Source: Candidatus Sumerlaeota bacterium (GTDB lineage Bacteria > Sumerlaeota > Sumerlaeia > Sumerlaeales > Sumerlaeaceae). Taken from it: a DNA stretch of 64,000 nucleotides. The position numbers were made by a program, and so were the translations under genes. Positions 46,048 to 55,609 of the stretch are shown piece after piece (position 1 is the first letter of the stretch; each line of letters begins with the position of its first letter). The notes beneath the pieces were generated by a model. It was not told the DNA's origin and did not search any database. It saw only the letters and a list, made by a program, of their open reading frames with translations. The DNA is taken from assembly GCA_012513815.1 (NCBI GenBank), contig JAAZBM010000009.1, positions 1 through 64,000 of the forward strand. Direction: 5' to 3'.

Positions 46048-49000
46048 TCAATAGTTATAAGGTTCCCGATTCTTTTCGTATTCCGCAATTTTCTCCATGT
46101 TCAATGACTTGAACAAATTGCGACGCATCAACAAAATCGCGATAAAGTCGCTGATAACCTCAAGATGATTAAGTTGGTTGGTATGCATCGACGGATTATC
46201 GATTCCAACATAACCCATCAGCCGCTTCGAACCAAATACGGGCGCGCATATCAGAGAATGGATATGCCGCGACTGCAACAACTCACGTAATTCTTTCTCA
46301 TCATCGCCGAGCGCCTCAACATCATCTATTCTGATATACTCATTTTGATTGAGCGTTACAAACCACGAATCGGTGACACTATAAGGAGCCCCTTGAAGTC
46401 GCTCCATCTCTGAGCTTACGCCATCACGGCAAACCTCATAAGTTATGTTCGAGACTTGCGAATCAATATCGATTTCAACCACGTATGATCGATCCGCGTC
46501 AAAGAACTCCCGCAAGCGGTGCAAGGTATCATCGATTGCGACGGAGCTATAAGGCTGAGCCAGAATATCGCGAGCAATGCCATTCACAAAGCAGAAATAG
46601 TCCTCGACCATTTGCTCGTCTGTGATATCTGTCAAGACCGAAAGATAAACATTATCTTTGACACCTGCAATCCGACAAATGGAAGTATGGTTGCGAACAT
46701 GAATAATCTGCCCGTCTTTTTTCCGACAACGGTAATCAAAGCTACCCTTGCCACCACTGCGCATAATCCGTTGCATATCTCTTATACCTTGCGCACGGTC
46801 TTCCGGCAAAATCATCGCCAGCATATCAAAACCGTCCTTCCAAGCTGTTTTGGGAGAATAGCCAAACATTTCGAACAACGCATCGTTGGTGAAAAGATAA
46901 TCCTGTTTATGTTCGGGAAGGTTAGTCACTGCCATAACGCCGCTGTTGATATTCTTCAACACCGACGCAAGCTTTTGAGCCGTAATCTTTTCTTCGAGCT
47001 GAACTTTGCGTAACTCCGTGACATCGTTCGTCACCGCGAGATGCACCGGCTCATCAATACCCGCCAGATGACAAACCTTGACATTGCTGAACAGCCACCC
47101 GATGCTCCCATCCTTGCGAATAACACGGAACTCGCAACGGTATGGTTTCTCATCAATCGTAGCCTGACGAATCATGGCCATGACACCAGCCTGATCATCG
47201 GGATGAATCGAGGTGAAGCGACCCTTGAACTGAGCATTGTATTCCTCACGGGTATAACCAATATGTTCAAAATACTTGTCATTGACCAACAGATTTTTAA
47301 TCTTGCCATCACGAACAACGGAAACGGCAACACCGCCATTGATATTCTCAAGCACGGCTTGCAACTGCGACGCGGAGCGACTGCTCGCTTCCTGCGTCCT
47401 AACCAGTTCGGTAATATCCGTCACAACGGAAACCATAACATCACCATCAATACCGTCGATTTGCGTCACTGACCCATAGCAACGCACATGGAGGGGACTG
47501 CCATCCCGCTTGACAATCCGATACTCAAAGACTCCCGAACTCCGAGTCCGCATAAGCTTCGCTATATTCGTTTCCACAGAGACACGGTCTTCGGGGAAGA
47601 CAAGGTCAAGAGCATTGGAGACCTCCGACTCAAACTGCTCACGGGTGTACCCCATCTGCTCGTAGTATTTATCATTGGAAAAGACAATAGCAACTCCACC
47701 GTCATAATAACGCATGGCGGTGATTCCACCATTCGCGCTGCCCATGATTGCCTCAAGAGCACTCGAAAGCTCACGCTGTTTCTTCTCAGCCAAACGTTGT
47801 TTGGTGATATTACTAATGACACAATAGAAGAGATAATGATCGCCGGTACGCGCGATAACACGAGCCGTCGCTGTCAGATAGATACCAGCTGGATTCTCTT
47901 CACTCGCACCGACAAGAAACAACTCACACATCGACTCCTTACCGGTCTCAATCGCCTTGCGCAGATTCGAGTGCATTTTCTCTTTATTCTCATCATCCAT
48001 GTACTTCTCCGGCTCGACATCACTGAGCGGAACCGAACCAAACTGAGCGCCGCCAAACTCCTGGACATAACGCTCATTGATGCGCAAAAGTTCCACCTTG
48101 CCATTGTGATACTCAAAAATGCAAGCGCCACCAATATAGCTGTTGAAGATGAGCGTTTCAGTCGACTTCGGATCCCAGAACGCGCTATTGTCAAGGTTAT
48201 CCACAGTCATCAAATGTACGAGTTTCTCCTCAACATGATTCTGAACAATCAGTTTTTCATACTCTTCTAACGGAATAGGCCGAGAATAGAAGTAACCCTG
48301 AACATAGAAGCAACCAATCGACTTGAGGAAATCCGCATGCTCGCGAGTCTCAACACCCTCGGCGATAACGGCCATCCCGAGCCACTTGGCCATTCGAACA
48401 ATGGACTCAAGAATATTCCCGCCACGCTGCGAATCTTCGGCGCCCTCCAAGAAACGCATATCAAGCTTCAACACGGATGCCGGAACATTCTTCAATGTAT
48501 TGAGCGAAGAATAACCACTGCCAAAGTCATCAATCTCAACCGTAGAACCAGCGGAAATCAAAGCTTTGATGGCGCCAACGATTTGAGTCGTAGACTCCGA
48601 GAACGCCGACTCCGTTATCTCAAGACGCAAAAGATCCCGCGATAAATGATACTTGTCGACAAGGTTGATAATATACGAAACACAATCATGACGCAAAATA
48701 TCATAACGAGAAATGTTCACCGACACAGGCAATACTTGACGACCAGAATCAATCCAAGAACGTATAATCTGGCAAACTCTTTCCCAAATAAATTTATCTA
48801 ACTCGTAAATAAATCCATTACGCTCAAAGATAGGGAGAAACTCGCAAACCGGAATAAACGACCCATCGGAATGATGCCACCGAACCAGTGCCTCCGAACC
48901 AATCAAAGCACCTGTCGCATGATTATACTGCGGCTGAAACCATGGCTCAAACTCACCGCTCTCCAAAGCCGTCCGCATCTCATTAACGATGCGCTGTTCA

Positions 49001-49890
49001 AGCAGCATCGCCGCACGCATCGATTCATCATACACCGCAAGACGAGTATCAAAATGACCCTTGATTGACTCCTGCGCAAGAATGGCACGATCCAACATCG
49101 CGTTACACGAAAGCGTCGGATCATAAATTACGTAGCGACCAAACCGAAGATTTAAAGGACGGTCAAAACTCGGCGGACGCGCGGCAACATAGGCGAACTC
49201 CTTGAGATCCTCCGAATTGACATATCGGTTCGGATACAAATACCCAAAAACATCACCCGCGACACGACAACACAAACCGCCCAAGCGACTCATAACCTCA
49301 TGAAGATGTTGCGCGATATGACACAACGCGACATCACCGGCCTCGATGCCATACACATCATTAATCGCCTTGAAATGGTCAACATTCAAACAGTCAATAA
49401 CATAAAATCCTGCCATCTTGTGTGTCACAAGACGAGAAGCCTCGAACAAAAAAGTCTCGCGATTATACAAACCCGTCAACTTGTCCTTGCGCAAGTGATT
49501 CGCGAACGACGCGCGCTCACACAACTCAATCGTATTGCGCAACATCTGCAGTAGCAAAGCCTGATTAAACGGCTTCGAGATAAAAGCGGCGGCACCGAGC
49601 GACAACGCGCGCGTCTGGGCGGTCTCATCCGACATACCGGTGATGACAATCACAGGAATCGTGTTCCAAGCCGGATTCTTCTTGATTTGCTCTAGCACCT
49701 GATAGCCATCCATGCCGGGCATCATAATGTCAAGCAATATTGCCGAAACCGGAGACGTATCACGCCCAAGCGACGCAAGACACTTCTCACCACAATCTAA
49801 TTCTTCAATGACGTATTCTTTCTCAAGAAGCCCACACAGAAGGACTCGCTCCACCTTACTGTCATCAACAACGAAAATCCTTTTTTTCAC
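46048..49890 (-). CDS. REC / degenerate GGDEF / EAL / PAS4 / GAF c-di-GMP protein
   Basis: 1280 residues; GTG start at 49890 with AGGAGG upstream. Receiver domain 1-120 with D54 (LLDIMMPGMDG), a GGDEF-like domain (about 130-290) whose active site reads AGDVF and is therefore dead, and an EAL domain (about 300-555) with all catalytic elements: SEALVRW, VSVNISR, LEITES, IDDFGSGYSSL, LKLD, AEGVET and VQGY. Four PAS modules follow (about 590-1095) and a C-terminal GAF (about 1110-1275). The prediction is a phosphorylation-controlled c-di-GMP phosphodiesterase. PAS/GAF sensors placed after the output are unusual but recur in clostridial proteins. It lies 121 bases upstream of the kinase. Confidence 0.9.
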   Translation of the reverse strand: MKKRIFVVDDSKVERVLLCGLLEKEYVIEELDCGEKCLASLGRDTSPVSAILLDIMMPGMDGYQVLEQIKKNPAWNTIPVIVITGMSDETAQTRALSLGAAAFISKPFNQALLLQMLRNTIELCERASFANHLRKDKLTGLYNRETFLFEASRLVTHKMAGFYVIDCLNVDHFKAINDVYGIEAGDVALCHIAQHLHEVMSRLGGLCCRVAGDVFGYLYPNRYVNSEDLKEFAYVAARPPSFDRPLNLRFGRYVIYDPTLSCNAMLDRAILAQESIKGHFDTRLAVYDESMRAAMLLEQRIVNEMRTALESGEFEPWFQPQYNHATGALIGSEALVRWHHSDGSFIPVCEFLPIFERNGFIYELDKFIWERVCQIIRSWIDSGRQVLPVSVNISRYDILRHDCVSYIINLVDKYHLSRDLLRLEITESAFSESTTQIVGAIKALISAGSTVEIDDFGSGYSSLNTLKNVPASVLKLDMRFLEGAEDSQRGGNILESIVRMAKWLGMAVIAEGVETREHADFLKSIGCFYVQGYFYSRPIPLEEYEKLIVQNHVEEKLVHLMTVDNLDNSAFWDPKSTETLIFNSYIGGACIFEYHNGKVELLRINERYVQEFGGAQFGSVPLSDVEPEKYMDDENKEKMHSNLRKAIETGKESMCELFLVGASEENPAGIYLTATARVIARTGDHYLFYCVISNITKQRLAEKKQRELSSALEAIMGSANGGITAMRYYDGGVAIVFSNDKYYEQMGYTREQFESEVSNALDLVFPEDRVSVETNIAKLMRTRSSGVFEYRIVKRDGSPLHVRCYGSVTQIDGIDGDVMVSVVTDITELVRTQEASSRSASQLQAVLENINGGVAVSVVRDGKIKNLLVNDKYFEHIGYTREEYNAQFKGRFTSIHPDDQAGVMAMIRQATIDEKPYRCEFRVIRKDGSIGWLFSNVKVCHLAGIDEPVHLAVTNDVTELRKVQLEEKITAQKLASVLKNINSGVMAVTNLPEHKQDYLFTNDALFEMFGYSPKTAWKDGFDMLAMILPEDRAQGIRDMQRIMRSGGKGSFDYRCRKKDGQIIHVRNHTSICRIAGVKDNVYLSVLTDITDEQMVEDYFCFVNGIARDILAQPYSSVAIDDTLHRLREFFDADRSYVVEIDIDSQVSNITYEVCRDGVSSEMERLQGAPYSVTDSWFVTLNQNEYIRIDDVEALGDDEKELRELLQSRHIHSLICAPVFGSKRLMGYVGIDNPSMHTNQLNHLEVISDFIAILLMRRNLFKSLNMEKIAEYEKNREPYNY

Positions 49891-49916
49891 AGCTCGGTCT
49901 CCTCCTTTCCTTTTTC

Positions 49917-50276
49917 TTACTTCAGAGCAGACAAGATTGTCTGCTGTGAGCCGGAATACGATTGCTCAAAACGCTCAAAACGCTCCGACAGCTCCGCGTC
50001 GCTAAAGCCACCGGCTCGCAACAAATCCACAAGAGCACAGGAATCCGCGTAAACATTATTCAGATTCATATTGCCGGACGAACCCTTGGCCTCGTGCACC
50101 GCCGCCAACAACGCCGCGCAATCACGCTTATCAAAGGCCGCACGAGCGCGAGCTACAATATTATCCGCCGCGTAAACACGCAAAACACGCTCATAAAGTT
50201 CCGCGTCTCCAAGAAAACGCTCAACTCCAGCATTATAATCAATGCCATTCTGATTTAAAATCTCAGCATCAACCAT
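49917..50276 (-). CDS. HPt phosphotransfer protein
   Basis: 119 residues, all helical. H61 in VHEAKGSSGNMNLNNVY matches the HPt motif HxxKGxxxN, in which the His carries phosphate between receiver domains. It is the first gene of the leftward signalling locus and starts 26 bases before the REC-EAL gene, so it most likely links the hybrid kinase (41538-45923) to the REC of the phosphodiesterase. Confidence 0.85.
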   Translation of the reverse strand: MVDAEILNQNGIDYNAGVERFLGDAELYERVLRVYAADNIVARARAAFDKRDCAALLAAVHEAKGSSGNMNLNNVYADSCALVDLLRAGGFSDAELSERFERFEQSYSGSQQTILSALK

Positions 50277-50601
50277 TAAATGTATCCTTTTGCAAAATCC
50301 ACAACACGGGAAAAGGACGCTCCGACAAAGACAGACGAGCGACTTACTACAAAATTATTTATTGTACTAAGTGTTTGCATAAAACCTTATCATCAAAAAT
50401 GTCGTACCTGACACTGTATAAAATCCTATACATGAACTCGAAATAGAATAGTCTCCCTTTTTGCGTAACCATCCACTTGTATTGCATAATCAAAAGCGAA
50501 ACAAACAACCACCAAAAGACACATCCAATTACATGGAATGACCCGACCAAACCTCTGGTATATCCTTGTACACTAAACCTAATTTATTAAGGGGCAACAA
50601 C
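50277..50601. other. Intergenic, divergent promoter region
   Basis: 325 AT-rich bases between the leftward HPt gene and the rightward SpoIID-like gene. No convincing gene or strong hairpin is seen. It should hold promoters for both directions, but no box matches consensus well enough to name. AAGGGG lies 11 bases before ATG 50602. Confidence 0.4.
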
Positions 50602-51999
50602 ATGAAACATATCCTCACCGCTGCCGCCATCATTAGCGTAGCCATCCTCGCTATAACCACCACAACGGCATACGCCAAAGAAGTGGAAGGCATCGCGAAC
50701 AAAACAATCAAAATCGACAAAAACCCCGGCATCAAAGTTCTACTCATGAACTCCACAACAACCATCACACTCACACCGCAGACAACCAGAATCGTCTACG
50801 ACAAAAACGACAAACAACTCGACAAGTTCCCGCTCGGCTCGCCCATAACGCTCACGCTCAAAAACGGCAAATTCACCAAAGACGACGGCAAAGCATTCGA
50901 CGCCGACATGCTCAAGCTCGTCGCGGCTGACCCCGAAGGCAAAACAACCGACAACCCCGACGGAATCATTGCAATCAAACAAGTCCCATTCGGTGTCGGC
51001 TGGTGGTGGGAATCCGCCGAAGACAGAATCTACCGAGGAAACCTCGAACTCTACCCCAATGACAAAAACAAAATAGACGTCGTACTCACACTGCCTCTCG
51101 AAGAATACCTGCGAGGCGTCGTCCCATCCGAAATCGGCGGAAACTCACCCGTCGCAGCCCTCGGCGCGCAAGCAGTCGCCGCACGCTCCGCTGCCGTACT
51201 CGCCCTCACCACTAAAATCTACGCCGGAAGCCATCACCACATCACATCCGACGTCGACAGCCAAGCATTCTCCGGACTCACAAAATGCACCGACGCATCC
51301 GACACCGCAGTCAAAGAAACCGCAGGCGTCATCCTATCCTTCGAAGGCAGACCCGTCTCGGCCTACTACGCATCAAACTGTGGAGGATACACCGAAGACA
51401 TCCGCAACGTATGGGACAACCGCGCCAACGACAAAGCATACTGGGATGCCGCAAGATTCGACGGCGAACCCGCCAACAACCCCAAAATCGACCTGACCAC
51501 CGATGCGGGCGTCAAACAATGGTTCGACAACCCACCCGACGCATACTGCAAACCCGCCAACGCCAAAGTCGACTGGGCAAAATCAAACTGGCGCTGGGAA
51601 CGCCAAACCACCATCGACGAAATCACAAAACTCGTCGCCAAACACAAAGACATCGGCACCATCAAAGAAATCAAAGCCACCAAACGCGGCCCATCCGGAC
51701 GCATGATCCAATGCCAATTCATCGGCGAAAAAGGCACCTTCGAAATCGGGCCTGAACTCAAAATCCGCTCCGTATGGGAGCCACCCCTCAAGAGCTCCGT
51801 CTTCACCGCCGAAACCACCGCCACCCTCACCGACAAAGACAAAGCCGGCAAACCCGGATTTATCCTACGCGGCGCCGGCTGGGGCCACGGCGTAGGCATG
51901 TGCCAAACAGGCGCCGTCAGCATGGCCCGCCTCGGCAAAACATACAAACAAATCCTCAACCACTACTTCCCCAACTGCACCCTCGAAAAACTATACTAA
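50602..51999 (+). CDS. SpoIID/LytB-domain protein
   Basis: 465 residues with a signal peptide ending TTAYA-KE (residue about 26). Residues about 165-300 hold the SpoIID/LytB domain: LPLEEYLRGVVPSEIGGNSPVAALGAQAVAARS, SDVDSQAFSGL, AVKETAGVILSFEGRPVSAYYASNCGGYTE. The C-terminus ends with RGAGWGHGVGMCQTGAVSMARLGKTYKQILNHYFP, the conserved SpoIID end. In spore formers SpoIID is a lytic transglycosylase acting with SpoIIP; in non-sporulating bacteria LytB-like proteins act on peptidoglycan in division. Codons end strongly in C or A, as in the 15.6-18 kb gene. It sits alone between divergent genes. Confidence 0.9.
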   Translation: MKHILTAAAIISVAILAITTTTAYAKEVEGIANKTIKIDKNPGIKVLLMNSTTTITLTPQTTRIVYDKNDKQLDKFPLGSPITLTLKNGKFTKDDGKAFDADMLKLVAADPEGKTTDNPDGIIAIKQVPFGVGWWWESAEDRIYRGNLELYPNDKNKIDVVLTLPLEEYLRGVVPSEIGGNSPVAALGAQAVAARSAAVLALTTKIYAGSHHHITSDVDSQAFSGLTKCTDASDTAVKETAGVILSFEGRPVSAYYASNCGGYTEDIRNVWDNRANDKAYWDAARFDGEPANNPKIDLTTDAGVKQWFDNPPDAYCKPANAKVDWAKSNWRWERQTTIDEITKLVAKHKDIGTIKEIKATKRGPSGRMIQCQFIGEKGTFEIGPELKIRSVWEPPLKSSVFTAETTATLTDKDKAGKPGFILRGAGWGHGVGMCQTGAVSMARLGKTYKQILNHYFPNCTLEKLY

Positions 52000-52034
52000 A
52001 CGCAACACAAACAAAAAACGCACAGCCCAAAGAG

Positions 52035-54227
52035 TTATTCTTTGTCGAGTTTCCATTCATAAAATTCAAATTCAGTTGTTTGGTTTGCAGGCGGGCCAAT
52101 TGCTTTGGGATCTCGCCTAAAGCTATTATAGTATAAAGCCAATTCACTATATGAATTATTAAGGACAACTTGCGTTTCTCTTATACCGGTCTTATTGTTT
52201 TTTGCATCAAATAATAATGAATTAAACTCTTTGCTTCCATTAAAAACACGAACACGAACAGGACCTGGCAAATCTTCACGTGCCTTAACAGTTAGTTTAT
52301 ATGTTCCGGGTTCAGTCACAAAAGCATACCGAAAGGTCGAATTATATCTGGTGGAAAGACAAACTTGCCCCTCGTGTAAAGGTAATGATAACCCTCCCAA
52401 ATCTTTTTGATAAGTAAAGTCTTCAAACTCAAGAGGACTTTGCCACTGCCCAGGAGTCAAATGTTTATATAAAACCAAGGTCGTTGGCTTATCTACCTGG
52501 GATAAATCAAAATGATAAATCCCTTCTCGTAATTTGACGGATGGATAAGGATTTTCCAAAGTATTGAGGTCGAAATTCAACTGTCCATCAACTCGTATCA
52601 TTCCAGCAGGAAGCGGGCGCCCCCCCTTGCTAGCAAGTGTAAAGACTCCGTTTTGATTGAGAGAAATAATAGCTGTCTGTTTTCGCAAGTCATCTGTTGC
52701 GTTTTCACGCGATGGGATATATACCAAAAACGCTTTATAGAATGGGATCCAACTGGCAACATTTCGTTTGCTCGAAATGAATTCTGATAATGCTCCATCT
52801 GGTCTGTCTGTAATAAACATCACCCAGATGTTTTTTGTTGGAACAGAATTCAGCTGCCCGAAATTTGAAGGTCCCCAAATGGATATCGAAGAAGGATAAT
52901 GTTGTTTGTAATATCTATAATGTAAACCCGCCCATGAATGATTCGGAAGAACTAAAATATCACCAGGGGTCGCGTGCTCAGAGATGTATTTTGCCATGCC
53001 CTTCCAATCTGCTTGTCCGGACTCATCCTTCCATCCATAAGCATCATATTCACGCCATGCACCATATGTTATCACTAAGTGACAAATAACTAAACAAACG
53101 GACAAGATTCCTAGTATCTTTCGAATCGTCTTTTTTCTTCTAACAAACTTATAGGCAAATACTGACGGTAAAAGACACCCCAACGCGATCAGGTAAAGAT
53201 AAAAAGGCAATGCTCCAATATTGCGGCGAGCATCAAATGGAAACCGAAAACAATGATATGCCATGAAAGTGGCAAACAAGTAAAGGACAAACCAGCTGAC
53301 AAGCAAAAGATGTTTTCGCCAATTAATCAAACATCCAGCAATGATCCCAAGAATAATCAGTAACCAATAATAGGCTACTACATAGGGATAATCCCAGGCA
53401 GTGCCTTGGCGCCATAAGGAAAAAGCTCTCAGTTGAAATGAAAGTAAATCCTTTGAGCCACTTTCATAAAGTTTACGATCGGCTGATAGTGCGCCTTCTG
53501 GCACCAAATTCTTCATATCATACAGACGTAACAGCATTGGGATATAAATTAATGCAACCACGACAGGCAACCCAAAGACAGCAAGAAATCTTGTTTTATA
53601 GGAATACCTTTTGTCCGATAAAAGGTGAACCGCCCAATAAATATACGCAAGGGATAAAATAACACCACCAAAAAGATGAGTATAAACCAATAATGAAGAT
53701 GTCACAAATAACCAAAGCCAGCGCTTCCATGTAAACTCGATCCAAATGAGCGTTATCGCGTCAAAAAATAACAACGCCATTAACATCAACATCGAATAGG
53801 GACGATATTCCTGTGAGTATTGAATAGCGAAAGGTGAAATGGCAACAAGAAAAGAAACAAATAATCCTATGCGAGGATTACTTATTCGCCTAAAAACTCG
53901 ATATGCAATTGGAATGCATATTATACCAAAAAGAATGCAGGGAAAACGCAAGCGTAAATGTGAGTACAATTCCGTTGAAGAGGAGGCATTATAATACGCG
54001 ATGATAGGAAACAATGCTGGATCATAAACAGTGCCGGGATAAGTAGACCAATGCTTAAGACAATCCGTCAATGAATCAAAAGTATTCGAACACTCATAAG
54101 TATGGATTTCATCGCCCCAAAACTGCTTGACATCCGCATGATATAATCGTAAAAACGATCCCAAAACAATGACTATAAGCAGCAAACTCAAAATACGCAG
54201 TGATTTTTTATGGCAAAAGAGAATCAT
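52035..54227 (-). CDS. GT-39-like membrane glycosyltransferase with C-terminal beta domain
   Basis: 730 residues. The first helix is followed by FWGDEIHTYECS (about 36-47), whose Asp-Glu pair is the GT-C catalytic loop. QYSQEYRPYSMLMLM (about 135) is the SQExRPY motif of family-39-like enzymes, and about ten helices follow. Residues from about 440 form a soluble extracytoplasmic domain with a nucleoside-free beta-sandwich look (PGTYKLTVKAREDLPGPVRVRVF). The likely substrate is a polyprenyl-phosphate sugar. The upstream gene, a GT2 dolichyl-phosphate-mannose-synthase-like enzyme, overlaps by four bases and could make that donor. Confidence 0.8.
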   Translation of the reverse strand: MILFCHKKSLRILSLLLIVIVLGSFLRLYHADVKQFWGDEIHTYECSNTFDSLTDCLKHWSTYPGTVYDPALFPIIAYYNASSSTELYSHLRLRFPCILFGIICIPIAYRVFRRISNPRIGLFVSFLVAISPFAIQYSQEYRPYSMLMLMALLFFDAITLIWIEFTWKRWLWLFVTSSLLVYTHLFGGVILSLAYIYWAVHLLSDKRYSYKTRFLAVFGLPVVVALIYIPMLLRLYDMKNLVPEGALSADRKLYESGSKDLLSFQLRAFSLWRQGTAWDYPYVVAYYWLLIILGIIAGCLINWRKHLLLVSWFVLYLFATFMAYHCFRFPFDARRNIGALPFYLYLIALGCLLPSVFAYKFVRRKKTIRKILGILSVCLVICHLVITYGAWREYDAYGWKDESGQADWKGMAKYISEHATPGDILVLPNHSWAGLHYRYYKQHYPSSISIWGPSNFGQLNSVPTKNIWVMFITDRPDGALSEFISSKRNVASWIPFYKAFLVYIPSRENATDDLRKQTAIISLNQNGVFTLASKGGRPLPAGMIRVDGQLNFDLNTLENPYPSVKLREGIYHFDLSQVDKPTTLVLYKHLTPGQWQSPLEFEDFTYQKDLGGLSLPLHEGQVCLSTRYNSTFRYAFVTEPGTYKLTVKAREDLPGPVRVRVFNGSKEFNSLLFDAKNNKTGIRETQVVLNNSYSELALYYNSFRRDPKAIGPPANQTTEFEFYEWKLDKE

Positions 54228-55222
54228 GTCAAGTCCTTTTGTTTAGAGACACAATTGTTTGTTCGGCGTAGAATAGATTTTTCTGGTTTTGGGGTACTTA
54301 ATATCTCAATCAATACCCCTTGCAAAAGCATTTGAAAACCAAGAATCAAAGGAATGGTTGCCTTCATGATTGTTCCGGTAGGCGTTGGAATATTCCTTGG
54401 AGCATTCTGACACCACGCAGAAAGACCACTATACAGACCATAAAACACAAATATACTTCCTAAAATATATAGTGGCGCAATCAATGAAAAGTCGCGAACA
54501 ATAAATCGTTGGAAAAGGCGCCAAAAATACCCTTTGATAAGTAAAACAGGAAAAGTAAGTAAAACATTTTGAATGCTCATGGTCGACTTTTCGTCCGCAT
54601 ATATGGCGGGAATAGGCACATCAAGAACGCGTGCCTCCTCGACATTCAGCTGAATCAACATTTCGTTTTCGAAGAAAAATCGACGACGACTAAGACGATC
54701 GAAATCCAGTGCCCCAAGGAAACTCCCTGCAATTGCCACATAACCATTCTGTGGGTCTGTTACATTCCAATAACCACTCGCCATCTTCGTTAAAAAAGTC
54801 AACCCGATACTGCCCAACAAACGGATCTTCGGCATGGACGACAGCGCACGAGTATGACGAAACCGATTTCCTTTAGCATAATCACATAGGTTATTCGCGA
54901 TTGGGTCAATAAGCGATTCCAAATACTTTGGTTGCATCTGTCCATCGCCATCTAATTTAACAACAATATCGGCGCCTTCTTTCAAGGCCTCCTTGTATCC
55001 AGTTGCCATTGCCGCACCCAAACCAAGATTCTGCTCATGCGATATAATCAACAAACGCTCACAAGATAAAGACTGTAAAATAGCCAAAGACCCATCCGGG
55101 CTGCCATCAACAACAGCAATGATGCGGTCAACAAATGCTGGCACACTGGCGACAACATCCGCAATGTGCCGTTCAACCTTATAACAAGGAATCAAGACCA
55201 CTATTTTCAAGTCATGAAGCAT
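54224..55222 (-). CDS. GT2 glycosyltransferase, polyprenyl-phosphate sugar synthase-like
   Basis: 332 residues. The GT-A domain (1-230) has IPCYKVERHIADVV, VDGSPDGS, NLGLGAAMATGY and the metal site KLDGDGQM (DxD). TDPQNGYVAI and RRRFFFENEM resemble the acceptor region of DPM1/GtrB-type enzymes. Two helices near the C-terminus (about 245-310) anchor it to the membrane. It probably loads a sugar from a nucleotide onto polyprenyl phosphate. ATGA overlap with the GT-39-like gene indicates a donor-making and donor-using pair. Confidence 0.85.
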   Translation of the reverse strand: MLHDLKIVVLIPCYKVERHIADVVASVPAFVDRIIAVVDGSPDGSLAILQSLSCERLLIISHEQNLGLGAAMATGYKEALKEGADIVVKLDGDGQMQPKYLESLIDPIANNLCDYAKGNRFRHTRALSSMPKIRLLGSIGLTFLTKMASGYWNVTDPQNGYVAIAGSFLGALDFDRLSRRRFFFENEMLIQLNVEEARVLDVPIPAIYADEKSTMSIQNVLLTFPVLLIKGYFWRLFQRFIVRDFSLIAPLYILGSIFVFYGLYSGLSAWCQNAPRNIPTPTGTIMKATIPLILGFQMLLQGVLIEILSTPKPEKSILRRTNNCVSKQKDLT

Positions 55223-55609
55223 CTATGATTTATGAACACTTATGTCAAATCTGTTTCTAGATAGTTACCGCCACAATTTCGCTATTATTTCAGTAATAAC
55301 TAGCTGCTCAATGAACATGAAAGAATTGACTATTTACATTGTTGTCGCTTATGCCTATAGCAACAATAATAAAGACGATTATAGCACCCTTGAGGACATC
55401 CTGAAAAATCGCACAATAAGGTACAGACCGCTCATTTACATCACCGTACGATACTTTTGTAAATAACGATACAGATGCCTTCTATCATAAATGATTCTCT
55501 GTTTTTGTTATACTTTGTAGGTGTTCAATTTAGGGTTAGCAATCTTCATGCTACAAATATAGCATCATAGAACCTGTACCTTTTTCCGAAATCCAACCTG
55601 AAGCCATGA
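55223..55609. other. Intergenic region between divergent genes
   Basis: 387 AT-rich bases. A frame of 74 codons (55242-55466) has no ribosome site, no family match and the composition of spacer, so it is not called. No repeats or strong hairpins seen. Promoters for the leftward GT2 gene and the rightward membrane protein are expected here. Confidence 0.4.

Noticed and set aside
55242-55466. Small 74-codon frame in the 55.2-55.6 kb gap
   Set aside because: No ribosome site, AT-rich spacer composition, no recognisable protein features.
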